Shown here: piece after piece, positions 56,398 through 64,000 of the stretch
Numbering within the stretch: the stretch's first letter is position 1
How the letters are laid out: each line of letters opens with the position of its first letter
Source of the DNA: Hordeum vulgare subsp. vulgare
Lineage: Eukaryota; Streptophyta; Magnoliopsida; Poales; Poaceae
Length of the DNA: 64,000 bases
Direction of reading: 5' to 3'
NCBI RefSeq assembly: GCF_904849725.1
Contig: NC_058522.1
Span: forward strand, 193,342,968 to 193,406,967
The notes under the pieces: generated by a model
Told to the model about the DNA's origin: nothing
Database searches by the model: none
Seen by the model: the letters and a program-made list of their open reading frames with translations, nothing else
Made by a program: the position numbers and the translations under genes

Positions 56398-57079
56398 CGC
56401 TTTGTGCCCCCACGCGGGCCGGTCAATAACAAGGTGAGGAAGCAAGCCCTGCAACGGCAGGAGTTCATTGCCGAGGAAATCAAGAAGATAGAAGCGGCAG
56501 GACTTGTTAGAGGAGTCATCCATCCCACATGGTTGCCCAATCCGGTTATAGTGCGCAATGTGAATGGGAAGTGGCGGCTCTGTATCGACTTTCCCGATGT
56601 CTATAAAGCTTGCCCGAAAGGCCATTTTCCCTTGCCGAGCACCGACAAGATTGTCGAATCCATTGCTGGTTGTGACCTGATGTCCTTCCTTGATGCCTAC
56701 TCAGGGTATCAGTAGATTTACATGGTCGAGGAAGATGAAGATAAAACCGCCTTCATCACCCCCTGTGGCACGTACTACTTTGTACGAATGACCTTCGGGT
56801 TGAAGAATGTCGGCTCCACATTCGCAAGAGTGATCGAGATTGGTTTTGAGCCCCAACTCCACAGGAATCTGGAAGCCTGCATGGATGATATAGTGGTCAA
56901 TAACAAGGACAAGTCAATAGTCGTGCAAGATCTGGAAGAGACATTTGCCAACCTCCGCAAGATAAACCTCAAGCTCAACCCCGAAAAGTGTGTCTTCGGT
57001 GTTTCATACGGCAAGCTTCTCGGGTACTTCGTGTCCCAATGCGGGATTGAAGCTAACCCCGACAAGATCAAGGCTTGCA
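56398..57079 (+). pseudogene. Tat-type reverse transcriptase, cut by Gypsy C
   Basis: The frame reads AEEIKKIEAAGLVRGVIHPT, NGKWRLCIDFPDVYKACPKG, GCDLMSFLDAYSGYQ, then a single TAG (56713-56715) and, in the same frame, KTAFITPCGTYYFVRMTFGL, ACMDDIVVNN (catalytic DD) and CVFGVSYGKLLGYFVSQCGI. Homology ends at 57079, at the Gypsy C insertion. One stop in an otherwise open RT suggests moderate age. Confidence 0.88.
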
Positions 57080-57484
57080 TGTCACCAGGCTGGCCGCAAC
57101 CATGGTGATCACGGTGATGCATGCCAGAGAGCGCGCTCTGCGCAGCTCCAGTGACAGTCGAGCCGCCCCGAGCCGTCAATGGATGCCCCCCTTGTCCTAA
57201 GCGCCGACGAGGTCCCTGGTAGCCGCGTGGCACCTCCCGAACCCTCTGGTTCACCGGAGAAGGCCGTCGTCGCTCCCGGACAAGCTCTGCCATGGGCAAC
57301 ACAGTGGGCTTCGGCCATTGTGGTCATCCGCAAGCCATTAATGGCTCCGGACCTGTCCCGTCGCTCCCCTGTCCTCCTCAATCACCTCACCCCCACGCCG
57401 CGACAGGCAGCTCGTCGTCCTTGCTCTAGTGGCAAGCCCTAGCCTCGCCGCTGCGGGAGAGCTCGGCAGCGCTCGTCGCTGGCC

Positions 57485-57491
57485 TATATAG
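57485..57491 (+). promoter_or_regulatory. Candidate TATA box of the Gypsy C LTR
   Basis: TATATAG lies in GGCCTATATAGGGCGC, in a context resembling the GCCTATAAATAGG of related LTRs. Confidence 0.5.
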
Positions 57492-58886
57492 GGCGCTGCC
57501 CGAACCCTCCTAGCTCCCACCCCTCTCCTCCATCTCTGGATTAGCCCTAGAGACCCCGTGCAAGAGCCGGGAGCTCGTCTCCCTCAGCTCCGGCGACAAG
57601 CTCCGCCGCCAAATCCCCCCTATTGCCAACCTCCTCTGCCCTTGCCCAGTCTAATCCAAGGTTGCCATCGACATCCCTTGGTTCCTCTAGTGCTCCTCAC
57701 GCCATCGGCGAGTCGAATCCCTGCCGGAACCGTCGCCGTCGATGACCACCGTAGCCTCCACCCGCCGAAGAAGAAGGGGCGACGCCGTCCATCCACCTCC
57801 GGAGGAGCTACGGGTATAAGGAGGATCACCGTCGAGGGCCCGTTCCATTCCCGTCATCTCCCAGCCTCGCCGCCATCTCCATCGCTGGTGAGCGTCGCCG
57901 GTGAGCCGCCCTCCTCTGTTCCCCGTCCTCCCTCTCTATTTAAAAGGGGCAGGCCCCACCTGCCAGGGTCTGCGGCCTACGGTCGAAGCGTTAAGTGGAG
58001 GCGCCCCTCAACTTTACGCCTTCGACATGGCCACTCGCAGGATTTTCTTTCCTTTTATTAATTCCAGATTTAAACAGAAACTTTGACCATTTAAAACTTT
58101 TTATTTACAAGTCCAAATCACTTGATTCTTTTTCATTGAGTTGGTATTGAAATTATTTACAATCTGGTAAATTTTGATATTTTTCCCACACTCATAGAAT
58201 TTCTGGTTGATAAAAAGGTATTTAATGTTTTTCCTTTTATTTTGCTATTTCAAACACATTTTTCAGAAGGAAACTTTGAAGACCAGGAGTGTTTGAACAA
58301 CCCCACTGATCAAGGCTAGCCATCATATCCATGTGATGAGGTTTTGCATAGCATATCTCACATATTCATGCATTATACTTGCTTAAATTACTAAGAAATA
58401 ATCATTTAATAAATGATCATATAGAGATATATGCTTATGGTTATGAATCACTATGGTTACTATGGCATGGTGGATGGTCATGAGTCACCTGACCGGGCAT
58501 AATCGTACAACCACCTCTTGCCAGTATGGGAAGGTCGTGACTTGGGCTGTCCGCGTAATCTCTCACCGATATGCCCCAAAGAGGGAGGTTATGCAAGCGT
58601 GCCACCTTGGCCCGGTGGGCGGTGATAACCCTGTGAGCCCAGTTAAGTTGAGTTGGGCCCGTCCCCGTTGGGACAGTTTTGTTTGGCCACAACGGTGGCA
58701 GGTGTCATGAGGACAGAGGGTCACCCAGGGCAGGACTCCGGAAGGGAGTGGTTGTCGGGGATATGATGAGAGAGTCACGGGTCAGGCATGTTGCGTTGGA
58801 GCAATGCTAGTCCACCCGAATTGGATCATGAGGTCAGTGCTCCAGAGTGTGGGTAAAGTGTGCAAACTCTGCAGAGTGTCAAAACC

Positions 58887-58898
58887 TATTCGAATAGC
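58887..58898. promoter_or_regulatory. Second conserved LTR palindrome, Gypsy C
   Basis: CTATTCGAATAG is followed by CCGTGTCCAC, the exact inverse arrangement of the block at 32327-32348 in the minus-strand solo LTR. Confidence 0.5.
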
Positions 58899-59128
58899 CG
58901 TGTCCACTTTAATGGACAGCCCGACCATACCTCAGTAGATGGTCACCCGTGTGGATGTTAGTGATGATGGAAGAACTCTCCAGTTGAGTGGATATGCTTG
59001 ATAAGCATTCCGGTGGTTGTGAGACAACCCCGGACATGAGTAAGTGGATGTTATAAAGCCAAGTGGTTGTATTCTTCATTTGTTGCCATGCTATTGTTTG
59101 CTACATTGCTTGGTTATTATGAGCTTGC

Positions 59129-59147
59129 GAGTACATTCCAAGTACTC
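59129..59147. promoter_or_regulatory. Conserved LTR palindrome, Gypsy C copy
   Basis: GAGTACATTCCAAGTACTC has one arm mismatch and lies 349 bp from the LTR 3' end. Confidence 0.55.
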
Positions 59148-59501
59148 ACCTGGCGTATCGTGCTAGATGCAGGAGAAGCCGAGGACGAAGGTCCTAATGA
59201 TGCATACTAGGAAGTGTCCACAACAGTGTCCCGATGTATGGAGTTGCCGTTATGCCCCGCTACGCCATAGAAGTACTTAGGAGTTTCGAGGCCCCGCTAT
59301 GTCTCATAAATAATGTAGATACTGTGCAGCACCAAGGGTTCCTTTGGCCTCACTATCATTGTAAGAAATGTATTTGTAACCTTATGGTATCAATAAAGTT
59401 AGTTTAGTTCTGTGCCAAGTTGTTGAGTGTTTCCACAATACATGATCTCTAGGTTGGAAACACCGGTAATCTGATTCGTTGAATCAGGGTGCCACAACGC
59501 T

Positions 59502-59514
59502 TGGTATCAGAGCC
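59502..59514 (+). other. Primer-binding site of Gypsy C
   Basis: TGGTATCAGAGCC is a perfect initiator tRNA-Met site, five bases after the LTR. Confidence 0.95.
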
Positions 59515-59672
59515 ACGCTGACTGTAGGACAACCTAGTAACTACGTTAGCACAACGGATAGTATTGGGTCGTGAGTATGCATTTGCTTATTGCACTTGAA
59601 TGCTGCATTTGATTGTTGCATGGCATGCATCATGACTCATTGTTCTACTAACCTTTGGCTTTGTGAGTGTAG

Positions 59673-60480
59673 ATGGCACCGATTCCGTATCATTTCCAGT
59701 ATGAGGCTCCACCATCCTCCTTCCCATCACTGCTGCGGAACGTCTGGTTTCAACTGTACCCGCATGGCGAGGAACCAGTGTACCAGGTGTTTCGGGAGCA
59801 TCTTGCTGAGTCCGTGTACGAGTTCCATGCTTAGGCTTACCTGGTTGTCAGCTCGGATATTGGCAGCTATTCTCGCTCTACTAAGGGCGGAACGACTTCT
59901 ACTCCAGAGATGGCAATCCAGTTTGTTGTGGTGGAGGCTCTCACTTACTTGCGCTACCACGAGGTGGAGATGCAGACTCATCCACGTTTCTTCCATTCCC
60001 CCCACCATGTCGCCTTCGACAGGGCGAGTCATTTTTGCGCTCGTAGACCCGGCATGTGATCGTGCGACTGTTGTGCTGTCTCGGTATGTGAGCGCCAGCT
60101 ATCGTACGATCGTGTCCCTGGCTGAGGAGCTATCCCATCTTCGGGCGGCACTTGTCATTGCAACTGCAGTCCCACCCCCACCCCAGTCCTCTGTTCCACC
60201 CTCAAATGCACCACCAGTTCCACCACCACCTAGATTTGAGATCCACGTTAGTTCTTCAGCACCGCCAGGCACTTCGTCTGGCAGTCGCCGTGAGACTCAC
60301 TCTGAGTGGGCCTCACTCCTTGCTACTCCTGCTGCCCCGATGCTGAGGCGTCGTGTTCCTTCGGAAGTAGGACCGTCTCGTCAGTGTCGCCGCGTAGCCT
60401 TTGCTCCGGAGATTGAGGTCAACATCTTCAGTTCAGACTCTGACTCAGGATCAGACGACGAGGAGTCGGAGGTCTTCTAG
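59673..60480 (+). pseudogene. Pre-gag ORF of Gypsy C, one stop and one frameshift
   Basis: The ATG at 59673 gives MAPIPYHFQYEAPPSSFPSL, then EEPVYQVFREHLAESVYEFH. A TAG at 59832-59834 interrupts the frame, which then continues to a TGA at 60057. Near 60030-60057 the frame shifts and the rest is open to 60480: LSRYVSASYRTIVSLAEELS, a Pro-rich linker (PPPPQSSVPP ... PPVPPPPRFE) and an acidic Ser/Asp/Glu tail (SSDSDSGSDDEESEV). The intact protein would be about 270 residues. It matches the Gypsy A and Gypsy B ORFs at the same place. No recognised domain. The acidic tail could suggest a nuclear or chaperone-like role, but that is speculation. Confidence 0.68.
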
Positions 60481-60743
60481 TGTTCGTGCCATCCGTGCCA
60501 CTAGAGCCGAGGTTGGAGTTGTTGAGCATGCATCTTTGCATATGTCAACTTTCGTGTGAGCAGTCTAGTCATGATATGTTCCCCTACAAGCTTCCCAAAA
60601 GTGATGTTAATTTGTATTGTATAATTATGTTCTTTGCTTATTTGCTTTTCCATGAGAACTTCTTTGGTGTTTTATTACCATGCTTTTCCCTTATGGATGT
60701 TGCTCATCGATTCGGTACTTTGCAATGGGAACATTAACTTAGG

Positions 60744-61868
60744 ATGAAAGGTTACAACGATGGAACCCCCATCGATCGGTCCGCCAGGCAGGCAGGTAAA
60801 CCACCCGAATACCTACCACCTCCACCACCCTAGGCACCAAATACTGAGCAGATCATGAGGATGTTTGAGGAAAAGAGGAATCATGATCTCATGGAATTCC
60901 TCAGAAGCATGCAGGCTATGGTAGGCCAGAATAACCACAACGGGGCACGATCCAGGCAGTCAGATTTTCAGCGAACTAAGCCTCCCAATTTTGGCCAAGC
61001 TGCGGATGCGATTGAACCCAACGACTGGTTAAGGACTATGGAGAAGAAGCTAGCATAGCCCATTGTGAGGAAGCAGACAAGGTTCCCTTTGCCACTCACT
61101 ACCTAGAAGGGCCAGTAGCTATATGGTGGGATAATACTAAGGTAACATGGCCCTGTGGAGAAGAGATTACATGGGAAAGATTCAAGGAAGCATTTCGCAG
61201 ATATCATATTCCTACACGTGTTATGAAGGTGAAGCAAAGAGAATTCCTCGCTCTTACATAAGGAATCATGACGGTAGCCGAGTATCTGAAAAAGTTTCAC
61301 AATCTGGGACGATACTCGTCCCATGATGTATGCACTGAGGAAAGGAAGATTGATCGCTTCCTAGGTGGTCTAAACCATGCCCTCCGTTGTCAGCTTTGTA
61401 TGCTGCACTTTCCAGACGCTGGTAAACAAAGCCTTCATAGCCGAACGAGAGCTTAGGACTGGATACGATGACCGCAAGAGGAAGTTTGAACCTAAGAGAG
61501 ACAGCAAGGATCAGATTGCACAAAATCCACACACCTGGCAGCCAAACACCACTGTCTACAAGCCCACTTGGAACAACAGTAACAACACTAACAAGACAGT
61601 GAGCCAGAACAAGGCCTTTGGCAAACAGCTAGTGCTAGAGGATTGCCGCCGCAACAACACCTGTTTCACTTGTGGCCAAAGTGGACACTATGGAAAGCAG
61701 TGCCCCACCAATAGCGGAAAACCATCCTCCGACATCAAACCACAGATCAACACTATTGGATGCCGCCCTAACTCTAAGTTTACCCAAGGACGCGTCTACC
61801 ATATCTCTGCCGAACAAGCATGTGAAGCTCCAGAAGTCGTTATCAGTATGTTCTCTGTTAACAACATA
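60744..61868 (+). pseudogene. gag: Gypsy C gag, broken and cut by CACTA
   Basis: The ATG at 60744 gives MKGYNDGTPIDRSARQAGKP and a Pro run, with TAG at 60831-60833. The same frame continues (MRMFEEKRNHDLMEFLRSMQ ... PPNFGQAADAIEPNDWLRTM) to TAG 61056-61058. After a frameshift come the capsid motifs YLEGPVAIWWDN and ITWERFKEAFRRYHIPTRVM, a stop, and MTVAEYLKKFHNLGRYSSHD. A further shift near 61400 leads to the C-terminal part with the intact zinc knuckle CFTCGQSGHYGKQCP. The CACTA element follows after VNNIH. A typical chromovirus Gag, inactivated several times. Confidence 0.88.
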
Positions 61869-61884
61869 CACTACTGAAATTCAG

Positions 61885-62405
61885 AAATTTGCCGTCTGCC
61901 AAAGGGGACGGCAAAGAATGCAACCATGGACGGCAAAGGCTTTCCCGTCGGGCAGTATACGGCAAAGTAGACGGTAAAAAAATCCGGTGAAGAGGTTCTT
62001 TGCCGTGAGCTTTCCCAACGTGGACGGCAAAGAATCTTTGCCATGAGTGGGCAGACGGCAAATTAACTGGGACGGCAAAGGGTGCAACGTCCCCGTTAAG
62101 TGTTAACGGCAGGCCCCCTCCCTTTGCCGTCTGCCTCCCCTCCTTTGCCATGTGGGGGCAGACGACAAAGAGGGGAGAGAGAGGGGGCAGATTCCCCCCT
62201 TTGCCGTCTGCCTCCACCCCTTTGCCATGTGGGGGCAGACGGCAAAGAGGGGAGAGAGAGGGGGCAGATTCCCCCCTTTGCCGTCTGCCTGCCCCCTTTT
62301 CCATGTGGGGGCAGACGGCAAAGAGGGGAGAGAGAGGGGGCAGATTCCCCCCTTTGTCGTCTGCCTCCCCCTCTTTGCCATGCGGGGGCAGACGGCAAAG
62401 AGGGG
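61885..62405. repeat. CACTA subterminal repeats with a 77-bp tandem array
   Basis: Scattered TTGCCGTCTGCC and GACGGCAAAG motifs (61888-62085) lead into four tandem units of about 77 bp. Their TTGCCGTCTGCC (or TTGTCGTCTGCC) starts lie near 62123, 62201, 62278 and 62354. Each unit also contains GGGGGCAGACGGCAAAGAGG, so each carries an inverted motif pair. Confidence 0.88.
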
Positions 62406-62463
62406 AACCAGCCCCTTTTTTATTTATTTATTGTTATATCCAGCATTTTTAAAAATAATCAGG

Positions 62464-62489
62464 ATATATATATATATATATATATATAT
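62464..62489. repeat. AT microsatellite
   Basis: A 26-bp (AT)13 run. Confidence 0.95.
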
Positions 62490-62554
62490 GACATAAATAA
62501 ATTTCTTTCCCTACTCATAACCATATTAAAATAACCTCTTATATCCAGCTTTCA

Positions 62555-62632
62555 AGTTGCATCCACGTGCATACAAAGTTTCATATATTACACCAGTTTC
62601 ATCCACGTGCATACAAAGTTTCATATATTCAT
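62555..62632. repeat. Short tandem duplication
   Basis: ATCCACGTGCATACAAAGTT followed by TCATATATT occurs twice in tandem with a short linker. Confidence 0.85.
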
Positions 62633-63169
62633 ATACTACAATTGTTTCAATACAACCCATGGTACAAGAAATCATCTTCAAGCATTCCATCAATATTTTC
62701 CAAGCTTCCCGAGAAGTGAAGGTAATCTGCAAAATGACAAATAAGAAAGTTAGAAGAATAATACTAGATGAAGTAGTGTATATATAGGTTATTTCAGAGA
62801 GAAATTAGCTAAGTATAGACCATTTAGGACCTAACTAAGCTAACTATGTCATTTAGGTGGAACCCTAGCTAACTATAGGTCGTTTCGGAGCTAACTTGGG
62901 TAAAGTAGGTCATTCCGGAGCAAACTATGCTTATTAAGCCATTTTTTATATAGCTAGGCTAATTATAGGCCATTTAATACCTAAGTTAGGGGGAATAGGT
63001 CATGTTGCAGCTACGTAAGCTTTATTATGTCATTTAGGAGAGAACTTAGCTAACTATAGGTCATGTTTTATTAAATAGACCATTCAGGAGCTAACTAAGC
63101 TAATTATGTAATTTATATGGATAATTAGCCAATTTAGGCTTTGTTGGATGAGTCTAAGCTACGTAGAAT

Positions 63170-63439
63170 AAGAGAAAGAGAAGAAGAAGTAAAAGAAGGA
63201 GGAGGAGGAGGAGGAGGAGGCGGAGAAGGAGAAGGAAGAGGAGGAGAAGAAGAAAAGAATAAGGAGAAGGAGAAGGAGGAAGAAGGAGGAAGAAGAAGGA
63301 GAAGGAGGAGCTCCTTCTCCTTCTTCTCCTCCTTCTCCTCCTTCTTCTTATCCTCCTCCCTCTCCTTCTTCTTCTTCTCCTCTTCTTCTTCTTCCTTCCT
63401 TTCATTTTTCCTCTTTCTTCCCCTCTCGTCCCCTTCTTC
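63170..63439. repeat. Long purine/pyrimidine inverted repeat, unit 1
   Basis: About 140 bp of nearly pure GA sequence is followed by about 128 bp of nearly pure CT sequence. The centre is GAGCTC at 63308-63313 and the inner arms are almost perfectly complementary. The Glu/Lys/Arg-rich and Leu/Ser-rich open frames across it are artefacts of composition. Confidence 0.88.
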
Positions 63440-63620
63440 GGGCTAAATTGGCTAAGAATGCCTTTTTGGAGATAATTATGTCATTTAGGAGAGAACTTAG
63501 CTAAGTATAGGTCATGTTTTATTAAATAGACCATTTAGGAGCTAACTAAGCTAATTATCTCATGTAGATGGATAATTAGCCAATTTAGGCTTTGTTGGAT
63601 GAGTCTAAGCTACGTAGAAT

Positions 63621-63887
63621 AAGAGAAAGAGAAGAAGAAGTAAAAGAAGGAGGAGGAGGACGAGGAGGAGGAGAAGGAGAAGGAAGAGGAGAAGAAGAAG
63701 AAAAGGAGAAGGAGAAGGAGAAGTAGGAAGCAGGAGGAAGAAGAAGGAGAAGGAGGATCTCCTTCTCCTTCTTCTCCTCCTTCTCCTCCTTCTTCTTATC
63801 CTCCTCCCTCTCCTTCTTCTTCTTCTCCTCTTCTTCTTCTTCCTTCCTTTCACTTTTCCTCTTTCTTCTCCTCTCGTCCCCTTCTTC
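63621..63887. repeat. Long purine/pyrimidine inverted repeat, unit 2
   Basis: The second copy of the hairpin has its centre near GATC at 63756-63759, about 447 bp from the first. Confidence 0.88.
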
Positions 63888-64000
63888 GGGCTAAATTGGC
63901 TAAGAATGCCTTTTTGGAGCTAATTATGTCATTTAGGAGAGAACTTTGCTAAGTATAGGTCATTTTTTATTAAATAGAGCATTTAGGAGCTAACTAAGCT

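Larger units (their letters stand above)
53122..57079 (+). mobile_element. Ty3/Gypsy Tat-lineage element, 5' part
   Basis: A plus-strand element begins with an LTR at the break in the Gypsy B LTR. The order is LTR (53122-54047), a PBS not of the tRNA-Met type, gag remnant, protease and RT. RT and protease sequences resemble the Tat/RIRE2-type non-chromoviruses (GCDLMSFLDAYSGYQ; GSPALANFMAASHYAINTLKMPGP). It is cut in RT at 57080 by Gypsy C. RNase H, integrase and the 3' LTR should lie right of the window. Confidence 0.85.
57080..59496 (+). repeat. 5' LTR of Gypsy C (2417 bp)
   Basis: It starts TGTCACCAGGCTGG at the break of Tat RT homology and ends GGGTGCCACA before the PBS. TATATAG at 57485-57491 is a candidate TATA box. 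It contains CTATTCGAATAG (58887-58898) and the 19-bp palindrome (59129-59147). Frames at 57109-58086 and 58441-58778 are not genes. Confidence 0.82.
57080..61868 (+). mobile_element. Ty3/Gypsy chromovirus 'Gypsy C', 5' part
   Basis: This plus-strand element is inserted in the Tat RT, with TTGCA (57075-57079) as the left TSD candidate. The LTR 57080-59496 is followed by a perfect tRNA-Met PBS, a pre-gag ORF and gag. gag is cut by the CACTA element at 61869, and pol should continue right of the window. Its LTR shares palindromes and spacing with Gypsy A, Gypsy B and the solo LTR, so I place it in the same chromovirus group. Confidence 0.87.
61869..64000. mobile_element. CACTA DNA transposon, left end
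   Basis: It starts CACTACTGAAATTCAGAAATT, with the 3-bp sequence ATA (61866-61868) as TSD candidate. Subterminal copies of TTGCCGTC/GACGGCAAAG in both orientations fill the next 550 bp, as in grass CACTA elements, where such repeats bind the transposase. The other end and any transposase genes lie beyond the window. All open frames here come from low-complexity or tandem sequence. Confidence 0.8.
63034..64000. repeat. 447-bp tandem repeat in the CACTA element (two units and part of a third)
   Basis: Units begin CATTTAGGAGAGAACTT.GC near 63034, 63482 and 63929. Each has an A/T-rich part made of shorter CATTTAGGAGCTAACTAAGC-like repeats (also present upstream from about 62815), followed by the purine/pyrimidine hairpin. 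The third unit is cut by the window end. Confidence 0.9.

Noticed and set aside
57109..58086. ORFs up to 167 codons with Pro/Ser-rich translations
   Set aside because: They lie in the Gypsy C LTR between its TG start and PBS-proximal end, near the candidate TATA box.
63141..63446. Lys/Glu/Arg-rich ORFs on both strands over 63141-63853
   Set aside because: They follow directly from the GA/CT-rich hairpins; frames on opposite strands mirror each other and no start context or domain is present.

Overview
The window is a block of plant intergenic DNA built almost entirely from nested transposable elements. I found no host gene, rRNA, tRNA or CRISPR array. The LTRs that open TGTTGGAAATATGCCCTAGAG and close in CCCCAACA, the sirevirus-type Copia element, the 4-kb chromovirus LTRs and the CACTA transposon together point to a large-genome Triticeae grass (wheat, Aegilops, barley or rye type). 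This rests on family recognition by eye, not on a search.

Layout. 1-5061 is the 5' end of a minus-strand Ty3/Gypsy chromovirus (Gypsy A). 5062-6058 is unassigned sequence. Minus-strand chromovirus Gypsy B starts at 6059 and is the frame of the nest. Its 3' LTR is 6059-10201, its pol 10286-13609, its gag 25762-26899, its pre-gag ORF about 27291-27973 and its 5' LTR 28133-30971 plus 52872-53121. A 12.1-kb sirevirus (SIRE/Maximus-type Copia, minus, 13615-25756, TSD GTGGG) interrupts it between gag and protease. An Angela-type Copia element (plus, 30972-52871, TSD CATTG) interrupts its 5' LTR. The Angela 5' LTR is itself split by a solo Gypsy LTR (31580-35815, TSD AGAGA), and the Angela integrase is split by a WIS/BARE-type Copia element in antisense (40066-48779, TSD AACAT). 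At 53122 a Tat-lineage Gypsy element (plus) sits in the rest of the Gypsy B LTR. It is cut at 57080 by a third chromovirus, Gypsy C (plus), whose gag is cut at 61869 by a CACTA DNA transposon that runs off the right edge.

Coding capacity. Only the sirevirus looks nearly competent. It has an intact 846-aa gag, an intact 1149-aa pol with all catalytic motifs, and a third ORF broken by one stop; its LTRs differ at few positions by eye. All other gag-pol sequences carry stops, frameshifts or active-site losses.

The most interesting signals are: (i) a poorly characterised ORF between the PBS and gag, shared by chromoviruses A, B and C; (ii) arrays of a 15-bp palindrome in both sirevirus LTRs and in its 3' internal region; (iii) a 19-bp palindrome at a nearly fixed distance from the 3' end of the chromovirus LTRs; and (iv) 447-bp tandem units in the CACTA element, each holding a long purine/pyrimidine hairpin. 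I see no cellular pathway or defence system here.
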